From: Planktothricoides raciborskii GIHE-MW2
GTDB taxonomy: Bacteria; Cyanobacteriota; Cyanobacteriia; Cyanobacteriales; Laspinemataceae
NCBI RefSeq assembly: GCF_040564635.1
Contig: NZ_CP159837.1
Span: 6,559,001 to 6,623,000, forward strand
Direction: 5' to 3'
DNA: 64,000 nucleotides
Made by a program: the position numbers and the translations under genes. The notes under the pieces were generated by a model. It was not told the origin of the DNA. It did no database searches and worked only from the letters and a program-made list of their open reading frames with translations. Of the stretch, positions 1-9,299 are shown piece by piece; the first letter of the stretch is position 1, and each line of letters begins with the position of its first letter.

Positions 1-531
1 GACGCCGGGGTGGAGTTTGGCGCCAGCCATTGCGAAGTGTTGCCCTTGTCCCAATGGACCTGCAGGGCCAAGAAGTCCCGGAATTTGCCCGGAAAGGTGG
101 CCGAGGAGTCCTTTGTGTTCCCGGAAGCGATCGCGCATTTGTTGCACGTTATCGATATCCATCTGTTCTAAGGAGCGATCGAGGAACATGGCACTATAAA
201 ATCCGGGGGCATGGTGGCCCACTTCCGTGAGGATATTTTTGTAACCCAGCATGACCAAGGCGGCATAAACTTCGGCTTTGCTGGCAAATCCACCAGGGTG
301 CCCGGATGCTTTGCTGGCGGTGACTTGCATGGTTAGGTAACGCAGGGCGTCGGCAACGAGAAGGGTTTGAAAGACCGCCGCAGGATCCGACGGAGAGGCG
401 ATCGCTTTTGTCCCAGGGGCGATCGCGGGTTCTTGGCCATATTTGTCAAATCCGGGCAACGGTTCGCCAAAATATTGGATGCCTTCGCAAAATGCCGGAA
501 CTGTGGTGGGGGCTGGTGCTGTGCTGGTCAT
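1..531 (-). CDS. Transketolase-like thiamine-diphosphate enzyme, N-terminal 177 residues (cut by window start)
   Basis: The frame runs unbroken from the ATG at 531 to the window edge. The N-terminus reads MTSTAPAPTTVPAFCEGIQYF. The fragment contains ASGHPGGF and, later, a GHHAPGFYSAMFLDRS block and GLLGPAGPLGQGQHFAMA. These match the thiamine-diphosphate-binding half of transketolases, where SGHPG and a G-rich GPLGQG loop are typical. Transketolase moves two-carbon units in the Calvin and pentose phosphate pathways. Cyanobacteria also carry a transketolase-related paralogue with this N-terminus, so this may be that paralogue rather than the housekeeping tktA. The rest of the protein lies outside the window, so neither the catalytic C-terminal half nor true length can be judged. 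Upstream is a palindrome cluster. Confidence 0.6.
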   Translation of the reverse strand, partial: MTSTAPAPTTVPAFCEGIQYFGEPLPGFDKYGQEPAIAPGTKAIASPSDPAAVFQTLLVADALRYLTMQVTASKASGHPGGFASKAEVYAALVMLGYKNILTEVGHHAPGFYSAMFLDRSLEQMDIDNVQQMRDRFREHKGLLGHLSGQIPGLLGPAGPLGQGQHFAMAGAKLHPGV

Positions 532-640
532 GCTGATGGTTTACCTCAAAGTGACTATATCTATAGCGTTTCATAGATTAGATCGATTTAACTATTATTT
601 TTGCACTTTCGCAACAGGTTTGTTGTTTAACTATCCTCTG

Positions 641-1101
641 AGAAACCGGAAGCGGTGAGAAACCGGGTTTCTATGTAGGGGCCGGTGGGGGGTGACCAGA
701 AACCGGGTTTCTCTAAGAAACCTTTGCCACCAACCAACAACCATCATAGAAACCCGGTTTCTTGGAAAGCCGAAGTCAAATAGCCCCAACACCTGAAGCG
801 CTTAGAAACCTGGAGAGTTTAGAAACCGGGTTTCTATGGAGGGGTCGGTGGGGTGGCAAGGGTTTCTTAGAGAAACCCGGTTTCTTGTCCTTGGGGCAGG
901 GGCAGCCGGGAGAGGTTAGAAACCGGGTTTCTATGTAGGGGCCGGTGGGGTGGCAAGGGCTGACTTAAGAAACCCGGTTTCTTGTCCCTGGGGCGGCCCA
1001 GAAACCGGGTTTCTTGCGTTAACCTTTGCTACCAACCAACAACGCTAATAGAAACCCGGTTTCTTTCTTCAACCCGGTTTCTTTCTTCAACCCGGTTTCT
1101 T
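641..1101. repeat. Palindromic repeat cluster A (AGAAACC-G-GGTTTCT family)
   Basis: About ten copies of the 15-mer AGAAACCGGGTTTCT or its complement AGAAACCCGGTTTCT occur here, plus decayed ones (for example AGAAACCTGGAGAG). Each has 7-base complementary arms around one G/C. Orientations alternate, and the spacers are of two sorts: one like ATGTAGGGGCCGGTGGGG, the other like ACCTTTGCTACCAACCAAC. Paired inverted copies could form larger hairpins. The bases between this cluster and the transketolase-like start (532-640) show no gene and would hold that gene's promoter. Confidence 0.9.
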
Positions 1102-1104
1102 TAC

Positions 1105-3624
1105 TCACACCACCCGCCAAACCTTAATCGTCTGGTCCTCACTGCCACTCACAAGAGTCCGCCCATCGGGGCTAATGGCGAGGCAAGTAACCGTGCCATA
1201 ATGTCCGGTGAGGGTGCCAAGTTCCTGCCCCGTACTCAAATCCCAAATTTTGATGGTGTTGTCCTTACTGCCACTGACAAGAGTCTGCCCATCGGGACTG
1301 ATGGCGAGGCAAGTAACCGTGCTAGAATGTCCGTTGAGGGTGCGAAGTTCCTGCCTTGTACTCAACTGCCAAATCTTAATCCTGCGGTCATCACTACCAC
1401 TTATAAGAGTCTCCCCATCGGGGCTAATGGCGAGGCAAATAACCTCATCAGAATGTCCAGTGAGTTCATGCTCTTCTGGATAATTATAGAACTTAATATT
1501 GTTGCCAAGGGCATGAGCAGTCCCATAGCGTTTAATCTGACGGATATAATTCTTATCGTTTAAAATCTCCTCAAAAGGATGACGCTCAACGATACGGATA
1601 TAATTCTTATCGTTTAAAGTCTCCTCAAAAGGATGACGCTCAACGATGACGGTGCCAAGTTCCCATCCCGTACTCAACTGCCAAGTCTTATTAGTTCTGA
1701 TTTTACATGAAGATGTCTGATAATGCTCGTGTGTCTCTATATGGCCACTAACAAGGGTTTGCCCATCCGAACTGATGGCGAGGGAGCCAACTGGTCCCGC
1801 ATGACCGTTAAGAACCGCCACAAGTGAGACATTTTCTAACTTCTGTTTGTCTTTCATCTTGTCCTCAACTGCTTCTTGTTGCTTTTTCTGTTCTGTTTGC
1901 TGGTGGCGCTGAATCTTATCCCCAATCAATTTTTGGTATTGACTTTCCCCAATAGCAGCCAAGCACTGATTCAGCTTTTCCAGATATTCACCATCCGCCA
2001 AGGTCAAAGCCGCCGTGAATGCCTCCAATAACCCTACCAAGCCCGATGTCTGTTTAGAAAGCTGATTTCGCAAAATCAACCAACATAACAGGGAATATTC
2101 AACCTGGTTTTTCGCCCAAGACTTATCGGGCAAACCACTCAAACTCAGCGCCAAATCCAAAAATAAATAAGGAATCGCATTCGGGCGTTCCACCCCAGTC
2201 AACTGATAGAGACTTTGATAACTGGCAACAATCTCAGCCACCAGCATTTCCTTTAAACTCTGACTGGGCACCTTTTCCAGCAGTCCCGGCAGCAGTTCTG
2301 GCAACTTCGGTGGCGTATCCCCATGAGTGAAATGGTAGCGGTCTGCCATCAGCCCCACTAAAATACAGTGGCAAATCCCCAAGAACTGCGCTAGTTCTTG
2401 AATGTACTTCTCTTCCTTGACATTATATTTGTAGTCCTCTTTGCCGCCAAACCCAAATTCCTTATCTTCTTCCTCTTCCTCCAAAATTGACAAATTTAGT
2501 TCATCATCCCCACCCCGCCGCTTAATCTCTTCCAGGGTTTTGTTTTTGTCTAAAAGCGTCATCCGGTATTCTCGCCACTTCTGGGCATATTTGCGGGCGA
2601 TGGGATATAAAACCTCTTTCCAGGGAACCGTCAACACCTTTTCATAGTGCGGCGTTTTTTCCAGCACATCCCAACCGGCTAAATAAATCCGCAGTAAATC
2701 CCCATCAACCTTGGACTCCAAAACCACCGTGGGAACGGATTTCAAAACGTGATGCAGCACATCCACCGCACTTTTCCCATGAGCGGATTTAGTTTCCCAG
2801 TCCGCCCCTTGATATCTCACGGGTCTTGCTTCACTGGTCAGGGGGTAATGTTTGCAAAATTCCTGCACTTCATCGGTTAACCGGGCTTCAATGCGACTAA
2901 ACCCCTGCGCGGCATTAGGGAATTTTTCAAACTCCAACGCTGGCGGTGAAATCACCACCAACAGAGGAATGGGACTGAGATTATTCTGATAGTTTTTGTA
3001 CGCATTCAGGATAACCCGTGCGGGAGTTTTCAGGGGGAAACTTTCGCGCACTTCCTTGTCATCAGCTAATTCTAACGCCATGAGCAACTGGACACGGGAT
3101 AAAATCAGTTGCGTTTCCCGGCGGTATGCTTCCAAACTTTGCTCGTGTTGCAACCGTCGGGTTAGCTGTTCTTGCTCAAAATCTTGACGTTTTTGCAATC
3201 GGGCATTTTCGCAAAACTGCCGATATTCCTCCATTTCCCGATTAAATCTTTGCCGCACTCCCTCCAAAGCTGCTTGAAATTCGTGTCCCCGGTCTTGCAG
3301 GCCAAATTGAGTATCAATTTTTACCGCTTCCAAGTCCGCTTGAAAGGCTTGCCCCTTGGCTTGCAGGGCAAATTGAGCAGCAGTTCTCAGCTTTTCCACA
3401 TTGGCTTGAAATTCCTGCTGATTGCCTTGCATTCTGGCTTGAAATTCCTGCTGATTGCCTTGCATTCTGGCTTGAAATTCCTGCTGATTATCTTGCAGGG
3501 CAAATTGAGAATTAATGCGGTCTATTTCATTTAGCCGTTGGACGATCGCCCCCGCAATTTGTGGGGGGGAAAAGACTAAAGCGGTAGTTGTGACCATTTC
3601 GCTCGCTGCATCCCAAAGACTCAT
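1105..3624 (-). CDS. Coiled-coil protein with C-terminal WD40 repeats (839 aa)
   Basis: Not a named family that I recognise. Residues about 30-190 are Gln/Glu/Arg-rich coiled coil with short internal repeats (NQQEFQARMQG three times in a row). A central globular part of about 400 residues holds an acidic patch (EEEEEDKE). The C-terminus carries WD40 repeats: GHAGPV...DGQTLVSG, then three clear units each ending in IKIW or IKVW. Only about four repeats are visible where a propeller normally needs seven. The first is separated from the rest by a roughly 90-residue odd stretch in which the phrase IVERHPFEE(T/I)LNDKNYIR is duplicated. WD40 units are protein-binding scaffolds, so a sensor or scaffold role is a guess. 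The gene is isolated between palindrome clusters, the 3' one starting at its stop codon. Confidence 0.75.
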   Translation of the reverse strand: MSLWDAASEMVTTTALVFSPPQIAGAIVQRLNEIDRINSQFALQDNQQEFQARMQGNQQEFQARMQGNQQEFQANVEKLRTAAQFALQAKGQAFQADLEAVKIDTQFGLQDRGHEFQAALEGVRQRFNREMEEYRQFCENARLQKRQDFEQEQLTRRLQHEQSLEAYRRETQLILSRVQLLMALELADDKEVRESFPLKTPARVILNAYKNYQNNLSPIPLLVVISPPALEFEKFPNAAQGFSRIEARLTDEVQEFCKHYPLTSEARPVRYQGADWETKSAHGKSAVDVLHHVLKSVPTVVLESKVDGDLLRIYLAGWDVLEKTPHYEKVLTVPWKEVLYPIARKYAQKWREYRMTLLDKNKTLEEIKRRGGDDELNLSILEEEEEDKEFGFGGKEDYKYNVKEEKYIQELAQFLGICHCILVGLMADRYHFTHGDTPPKLPELLPGLLEKVPSQSLKEMLVAEIVASYQSLYQLTGVERPNAIPYLFLDLALSLSGLPDKSWAKNQVEYSLLCWLILRNQLSKQTSGLVGLLEAFTAALTLADGEYLEKLNQCLAAIGESQYQKLIGDKIQRHQQTEQKKQQEAVEDKMKDKQKLENVSLVAVLNGHAGPVGSLAISSDGQTLVSGHIETHEHYQTSSCKIRTNKTWQLSTGWELGTVIVERHPFEETLNDKNYIRIVERHPFEEILNDKNYIRQIKRYGTAHALGNNIKFYNYPEEHELTGHSDEVICLAISPDGETLISGSDDRRIKIWQLSTRQELRTLNGHSSTVTCLAISPDGQTLVSGSKDNTIKIWDLSTGQELGTLTGHYGTVTCLAISPDGRTLVSGSEDQTIKVWRVV

Positions 3625-3654
3625 TTTTACTCCTCCTGATTGATTGGTTGCCTA

Positions 3655-3975
3655 TGAAACCGGGTTTCTTCAGATAACCTTTGCCACCTAACTAACAACT
3701 CTCATAGAAACCCGGTTTCTTGTTTGGAGATGGTAGAAACCGGGTTTGTTTAGTCAAATTTTGCCATAAGTATTAAGTTAACGCAGATTGCCCCAGAAAC
3801 CGGGAGAGGTTAGAAACCGGGTTTCTATGTAGGGGCCGGTGGGGTGGCAGACATTTCTCAAAGAAACCCGGTTTCTTCCTGGGGCGCGTAGAAACCGGGA
3901 GAGGTTAGAAACCGGGTTTCTATGTAGGGGCCGGTGGGGTGGCAAAGGTTAACCCAAGAAACCCGGTTTCTTGTC
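3655..3975. repeat. Palindromic repeat cluster B (AGAAACC-G-GGTTTCT family)
   Basis: This is the same 15-mer family as at 641-1101, in alternating orientation. It fills the gap between the WD40 gene and the His-rich gene. The ATGTAGGGGCCGGTGGGG spacer occurs twice. The last copy lies about 10 bases from the stop codon of the His-rich gene. Confidence 0.9.
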
Positions 3976-3984
3976 CCAGGGGTT

Positions 3985-4866
3985 TTACTGGGTGCAAGTG
4001 TTAAACACCAAAGTAGCCGCTGCCCAACGCACAGTGGATCCAGTAGCAAATAGCTTGCCATTCGTAGAATAGGCGCATCCGCTAGGAGTGACATAACCGA
4101 TTTTATTCCCATCGGAATTGTAAACGTTTAAATCTGCTCCTAAACGTCCGATATATTTGTCACCCCGATAATATTTATGTCCATCTACAGTGCCCGCTTT
4201 TCCCCATCCTGTCCCATGCCACCAAACATTATTGCCATCAAAATAAACTGCATTATCATCCTGCTCGGTAATCGCCCCAGAACTGGTGTAATTCAGGGTT
4301 TGTTGTTGATGTTCCCAGGGGGAATTGGTGGCGGTTTCCCCATGATGATGGGATGCTAGGTGTTCTTGATTATATTGCTGATGATGCTCTTGATGATGAT
4401 ACTCTTGATGATAATTTTGGGTATGAATTAAATCGGTTAAATCTGTTGGCTGGTCTGCCTGAGTTAAGGGGTGGTCTAGGGCTGTTTCAGGGGAATGATA
4501 GAAATGTTCAGGGGTATGATTTAACCCCTCGGTGAGATGATGATGGGCTAATTCGCTGAGATGATTTTGACCGATATATTGATCAAATCCTGAGTGATGA
4601 GATCCTAAATCTAAGGAGTTAGGATGATTCTGGAAGTGAGGGTGATAGTGAGTTTCGGAATTGGTGAAATTTTGATGCGGTTCTGCCTGTAATCCATGAC
4701 TGACCGAATCTGGCTGTGGTAAAAAGTTGTGTGAGTGGTTGTGTGAATCAGCGGTAGCATCAGTATGGGAGTGGCTGTGAGAATTTAGGTCTATTCCCAA
4801 AGATTGGATTAAGCGATCGAGTTGGGAATCGCCACTGAAGGGGGAGTTATCCTGAGTGTGGGACAT
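3985..4866 (-). CDS. His-rich protein with C-terminal beta-rich domain (293 aa)
   Basis: I chose the ATG at 4866 (MSHTQDNSPFSGDSQLDRLIQ). The longer frame from 4965 starts inside a palindromic repeat and would add the repeat-derived RRNPVSNLS. Residues about 25-185 are extremely rich in His, Gln and Asn (HSHSHTD, HHQEHHQQ and the like) and look disordered, possibly metal-binding. The last 95 residues form a compact domain with repeated beta-strand phrases (VYFDGNNVWW, VYNSDGNKIGYV, AYSTNGKLFATG). This resembles the four-fold beta-flower type of domain found at the ends of bacterial proteins; that match is by eye and tentative. No signal peptide is visible. Palindrome clusters flank it on both sides. 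Confidence 0.65.
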   Translation of the reverse strand: MSHTQDNSPFSGDSQLDRLIQSLGIDLNSHSHSHTDATADSHNHSHNFLPQPDSVSHGLQAEPHQNFTNSETHYHPHFQNHPNSLDLGSHHSGFDQYIGQNHLSELAHHHLTEGLNHTPEHFYHSPETALDHPLTQADQPTDLTDLIHTQNYHQEYHHQEHHQQYNQEHLASHHHGETATNSPWEHQQQTLNYTSSGAITEQDDNAVYFDGNNVWWHGTGWGKAGTVDGHKYYRGDKYIGRLGADLNVYNSDGNKIGYVTPSGCAYSTNGKLFATGSTVRWAAATLVFNTCTQ

Positions 4867-4929
4867 GGCGAGATGGTGAGATGCGATATTTCCTTGGATT
4901 ATAGCATTCAAAACAGAAACGGAGAGGTT

Positions 4930-5548
4930 AGAAACCGGGTTTCTTCTGATTATTTTTGCCACCAACTTCAGAAACCGGGTTTCTTCAAGAAACCCGGTTT
5001 CTTGGTTGGTAGCATTAACTTAAGAAACCCGGTTTCTCACCCCAGGGACAAGAAACCGGGTTTCTTGAGTCAACCTCTGCCAACCCAACGGCCCTTACAT
5101 AGAAACCCGGTTTCTAACCTCTCCAGGTTTCTAACCTCCTCAACTTCGGCTTTCCAAGAAACCGAGTTTCTATAAGAGTTGTTGGTTGGTAGCAAAGGTT
5201 AACTTAAGAAACCCGGTTTCAGAGCCAAGGGACAAGAAACCGGGTTTCTATGTTACTTTAGACTATGTAACAGAACTTATTTTTGGACTGATATCAAGTC
5301 CGCTTTTCAGGGTTAGACTTACTATGATAACCCACCCCAGGGACAAGAAACCGGGTTTCTCTAAGAAATATCTGCCTCCCCACCTGCCCCTACATAGAAA
5401 CCCGGTTTCTCACCGCTTCAGGTGTTGGGGTTAATTGACTTCGGCTTTCCAAGAAACCCGGTTTCTCACCCCGTTTCTTGGAAAGCCGAAAGTTGCCCCA
5501 AAAAAACCCTAATTCCAGAAACCTGAAGCGGTTAGAAACCGGGTTTCT
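4930..5548. repeat. Palindromic repeat cluster C (AGAAACC-G-GGTTTCT family)
   Basis: About a dozen intact or decayed copies in alternating orientation. Their spacers carry the recurring words AACCTTTGCYACCAACCAAC and CACCCCAGGGACA. Short frames through this region (encoding RNPVS and KPGFL phrases) are translations of the repeat and are not genes. The following 167 bases (5549-5715) are very AT-rich, hold no gene, and lead into the methyltransferase pseudogene. Confidence 0.9.
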
Positions 5549-5715
5549 GGAATTAGGTTTTGCCTCATAGAGTCAGAAAAAATCCAAAAAAATAAGATTT
5601 ATGTATATTTTTTAGCGACTTTTTAAAATTTTCAAAATTATATACAATATGATATTATTAAATAAATCAATTAAATCAATAAATAATTTATTGATTCTTT
5701 CAGGTTAATCAAACA

Positions 5716-6823
5716 ATGTTAACTAAATTCACAGCAAATTTAGGGCTAAATCAAGTGATCAATCAAATTTTATTAGGAAATTGCCAAGAATTACTTTGTC
5801 AGTTGCCCGATGAATCCGTTGATTTAATTGTGTCGTCACCTCCCTACAACTTGGGGAAATAATAAGAAGCAAAGCAAGCTTTAGATATTTACCTAGCCGA
5901 ACAAAAGATCATCCTAGAAGAATGTACCAGAATTCTTAAAAAAACTGGGTCACTTTTCTGGCAAGTGGGCGCTTTTGCAGATCGAGGAATGCTAATTCCT
6001 CTAGATATTCGCTTTTTTCCCATTTTAGAGTCTTGTGGCTTAATTCCAATAAATCGCATTATCTGGGCAAGACAACATGGACTCCATGCCAGGAAAAAAT
6101 TTTCCTGCCGCCATGAAACGATTCTTTGGTTTACCAAGTCCGATGACTATATCTTTAACTTGGATGCCATTCGGGTGCCACAAAAATATCAAAACAAGAA
6201 ACATTATCGGGGCGATTCGCTGACGCGATAGCTTCGCTTCACGTAAAGGAGAACTATCCTGTAACCCTGACGGGAAAAACCCCGGAGATATCTGGATGTT
6301 TAGAAATGTCAAACATAACCATGAAGAACAAACCATTCATCCCTGTCAATTTCCCGAAGATTTAATTGCTCGAATTATTTTATCGACTACACAACCCGGT
6401 GATTTAGTCTTAGATCCATACATGGGATCGGGCACCGTTGCCGTAGTTGCCAGAGATTATCAGCGAGACTTTCTGGGAGCAGAACTCGATCCGAAATATC
6501 ATCAAGTTGCCTTGCGTAGGCTTCAGGGAAAACCAGATATTAATGGATATTTTCCCAACTTAAAGACCCTGAGAGATTATGTAGAAAAAACCGGAGAAAA
6601 CATTGAAAAATTCCGATTTGATTTACAAGTGGGTAAAACTGCATCTACACGGAGTCAAGCCAAAATTTATCCCGAAGAATATCACTTACAAGAAATGGAA
6701 CAACGCCTCATGTATGAAGAATCAGTATTTGCGGCTGATTTACGGAACGAGCAACGTCCAATTGACTCAAAGCTAAATGGCAATAGAAAACAAACCAAAG
6801 CACCGATTAATATTACCAATTAA
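5716..6823 (+). pseudogene. Beta-class DNA adenine/cytosine-N4 methyltransferase, inactivated
   Basis: The reading frame opens MLTKFTANLGLNQVINQIL and gives the catalytic motif SSPPYNLG. It then meets two tandem TAA codons (5860-5865), where the family normally has an acidic/aromatic pair before EAKQAL. The frame continues clean to 6219, where 22 extra bases (6220-6241) bring an in-frame TAG and a shift. The original frame resumes at 6242 (RKGELSCNPDGKNPGDIWM) and reaches the SAM-binding motif DPYMGSGT. Motif IV before motif I is the beta-class order (CcrM-like). Removing the insertion and two nonsense codons restores one protein of about 360 residues. The start of the insertion is short, palindrome-like and cyanobacterial in style. 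No nuclease partner is adjacent. Confidence 0.85.
6220..6241. mobile_element. 22-bp small dispersed insertion inside the methyltransferase
   Basis: Deleting exactly these 22 bases (CTGACGCGATAGCTTCGCTT plus CA) joins GDS to RKGELS in frame and restores the expected methyltransferase sequence, so they are an insertion. The core GCGATAGCTTCGC is partly self-complementary. Very small mobile repeats of 20-30 bases have been described in filamentous cyanobacteria; membership of one of those families is inferred, not shown. Confidence 0.6.
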
Positions 6824-6841
6824 AATTTTTAGCTTTTTCCT

Positions 6842-6905
6842 TAAACCGGGTTTTCTCTCGGTTTTACCCAGTTGGGGAAAATCGCAAAAAAAACCCGGTT
6901 TCTGT
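6842..6905. repeat. Two decayed AGAAACC-type palindromes
   Basis: AAACCGGGTTTTCT and AAACCCGGTTTCT, in opposite centre orientation, lie between the two convergent genes on either side. They may act as a shared transcription end. Confidence 0.6.
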
Positions 6906-6917
6906 GTTTCTGTTTCC

Positions 6918-8564
6918 TTAATCTACCGCTGGAGGTGCTGGTGCCTGGGATTCTCCCCCTAACAAGGGAACATTGACATCTATATGGATATTTTTGACAA
7001 AAGAAATCAAACCATTCACAAAATCCAAAACTTGAGCGATCGCCTCCTCGACCATTGCACGGATTTTTAATGTTACTGATTCTTGCGTTTCAGTCGTTGC
7101 CGTGTCTCTTGTCGTTTCCTCTGGCAATGTCACTGATTCCGCTTTTTCCACAGTTTCCGCTTTTTCCACTTTTTCTACTGGTGTAACTGTTTCCGGTATT
7201 TCTGCGGACTCCTCTGCGGTCGGAGTAGTTAATTCTGTCACGGGTTTAGATGCTTCCGGGACAGTCTTCTCAACGGTTTCCTCTGGGGTCACGGGTAAAC
7301 CTGCGGGAATTTCCTCTTTTGTCACCTCTTCCGACACTGGTTCAGAAATCGGTTCGATAATCGGTTCGATAATCGGTTCGATCTCAGGTTTAGGGGTGAC
7401 TGCTTGAGGAATTTCTTCCGGCACCGCTTCGGGAATTACCTCTACTGCGGGACTTTCTACCGTAGGCTCCTCAATTTCTTTCTCGATCGCCTCTTGATCA
7501 GGTTCTTGATCGGAAATCTCTGGCTCAGAAATGGGCTCAGACACGATCGGCTGTGGAATGACTGCGGGGATCTCTTCTGGTATTACCTCAACATCTGGTG
7601 TTGTCGTCTCTGGTGTCGGCACTGGGTAATTAGGATTCACCAGACCACGGATTTCAGCCGATGACAGTTCACCACGAATCAATTTGGATAGGCTATCTTT
7701 ACCACGAGGTTGGTAAGTCAGCGATCGCGCCGTATTGTTAAACACATTATTAACGGAGTTGCCTTGTTCATCCAAAAATTCTAACTTGACCCAATTCACC
7801 CCAGGGTCAAACCCCTTCAGATAAATCGGTTCCCAACGGTCTACCACAAAACTGCTGCCATTCACCGTCACCCGAATTCGCCAGTCCACAATATTATCAT
7901 CAGGATTTTCTTGGGCAACCAAATGTAAAGGGGCATTGCTCAAATAGAAATCCAGCATAATCGGTTCTGCCCCATAACTTCCCTTCGGGAGATTGTAGGT
8001 TAACAGAGGCTTTGCCCGGTCAGGGTTATTCGCTTCAGTTTTCGTATATATATGGAAAGTCGTTTGAGCATAAGCCCCTTGATTCTTATAGCTTTCATCC
8101 CAAGGACGCGCTGCAAACACTCTAACCGTATGAGTTCCAGGTAGCAAATCTTCCAACACCAAGGGTTGATTCAGATCGTAAATTTTGCTGGCCGGTTGGT
8201 TATCTAAGATAAATTCCAAATGCGGCCCCAAACCCAACTGAGAATTTTGGAAAATCGGCAGTCCTCTGATCTCTAGCTGCACCTTCACGGTTTCAGCTTC
8301 GATCATTTCATCTGGCTGAGGACTCAAAATCCTGACTTGCGGTTGATATTGATCAAAAGCCTGACGCAGCTTTTGGATCCCGGCAGGGGGAGACACTTCC
8401 ACAATTTTTGCTCTTAGGGTCGGAGCCACCGTTTCAACCAATTCGTTTTCGGGTTCGACTTCTAGGCGATCGCCACATCCCACGGTAGTCAAAACTAATC
8501 CCAGGAACAACAAACCAATCAAGACTCTTCTTAGAGTAGTTATTAGCCAATTTTTGCCAAACAC
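6918..8564 (-). CDS. Probable lipoprotein with Pro/Glu-rich repeat region (548 aa)
   Basis: The N-terminus has a hydrophobic stretch ending in the lipobox LTTVGC (Cys30), so the protein should be lipid-anchored and exported. Residues about 75-310 form two beta-rich, Ig-like stretches. One carries LLPGTHTVRVFAARPWDESYKN, typical of extracellular domains with a PGxHTVRV turn; the other is DWRIRVTVNGSSFVVDRWEP. Residues about 320-500 are a low-complexity Pro/Glu/Val region with near-repeats such as EPIIEPIIEPISEPVSEE. The C-terminus ends in a short amphipathic/hydrophobic stretch. It matches a type of conserved cyanobacterial protein of unknown function. It is transcribed away from psaA, sharing the 735-bp gap. 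Confidence 0.7.
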   Translation of the reverse strand: MFGKNWLITTLRRVLIGLLFLGLVLTTVGCGDRLEVEPENELVETVAPTLRAKIVEVSPPAGIQKLRQAFDQYQPQVRILSPQPDEMIEAETVKVQLEIRGLPIFQNSQLGLGPHLEFILDNQPASKIYDLNQPLVLEDLLPGTHTVRVFAARPWDESYKNQGAYAQTTFHIYTKTEANNPDRAKPLLTYNLPKGSYGAEPIMLDFYLSNAPLHLVAQENPDDNIVDWRIRVTVNGSSFVVDRWEPIYLKGFDPGVNWVKLEFLDEQGNSVNNVFNNTARSLTYQPRGKDSLSKLIRGELSSAEIRGLVNPNYPVPTPETTTPDVEVIPEEIPAVIPQPIVSEPISEPEISDQEPDQEAIEKEIEEPTVESPAVEVIPEAVPEEIPQAVTPKPEIEPIIEPIIEPISEPVSEEVTKEEIPAGLPVTPEETVEKTVPEASKPVTELTTPTAEESAEIPETVTPVEKVEKAETVEKAESVTLPEETTRDTATTETQESVTLKIRAMVEEAIAQVLDFVNGLISFVKNIHIDVNVPLLGGESQAPAPPAVD

Positions 8565-9299
8565 TTAGCAATACTCCCAAGCTATCTATTGAAATTTTTG
8601 ATGATATGCCACATAAAAAATTAATTGTATCTTTAATCACTTACTTCTATGTAAGCGATGTCACTCAGGCTTTAACGCTGGTTGAACTTGGTTTGTATCA
8701 GACTATTAAATAACAAGCATTGATTTTTTTCTCATCTGAGTAAGACATCTTCAGGCGAACGCCTTGCCCATGAGAACATCGGCGCGGGTCTGCACCACCA
8801 ATCTAAATCACTCATACTTCTTGATATATATGTCCTGTAGCCTTTGCTGAATCACAGTCTCCGCGATCGCACCCCAGATAAAACTTTAAGTTATGTAAAG
8901 TTTATGGGGATTGTTAAGCTCTGTTAACTTTTTAGTTATACTCTTGACTTTTGCTCTGAATTTTGATTTTCTACTTTCGAGAAGCTCAAAACTTGAGAAA
9001 TTTAAAGTATTGTTAATTACCGTTTATAAAAAGCGGAAGTAACAAGTATAATGCAACAACAGTAGAACTCTGTTGAGGATAGTCTGGCGAAAGCGAGTAG
9101 CATTCTGCTACAGGAGCTATTGGGTGATCTTTCCCAAGCGTGGATTAAACAGGAGTCAAATTCAGATCCGTTTAATTTCCAGCAGCTTTGTTGTAAAGTA
9201 ACTTAAAGAAAGCTCCGCTTTAAAAGACAAGTGTTGCTGTTTAGTAATACCTCAAGTAGAGCAATCCTTAATTCCCCGTCCAAAGAGAGGAGAGTCTAG
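8565..9299 (+). promoter_or_regulatory. psaA upstream region with promoter and long leader
   Basis: No gene is seen in this 735-bp gap. TATAAT at 9047-9052 is a good -10 element and would give a leader of about 240 bases. The leader holds a small perfect hairpin (GTAGCA-TTC-TGCTAC, near 9099-9113). A purine-rich ribosome site, GAGAGGAGAG, lies just before the psaA ATG. Around 8890 the complement reads TTTACATA, one half-site resembling the HLR1 element bound by RpaB in front of photosystem I genes; a second half-site at the usual spacing is not evident. The long leader fits light-regulated psaA genes of other cyanobacteria. Confidence 0.5.

Noticed and set aside
982-1563. 193-codon frame (+) overlapping the WD40 gene
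   Set aside because: It reads through palindromic repeats and then antisense of the WD40 units; repeated phrases are mirror products of the WD40 repeats.
4822-5434. Two frames (+) encoding RNPVS and KPGFL phrases
   Set aside because: They are translations of the AGAAACC-type palindromes with no start signal or conserved domain.
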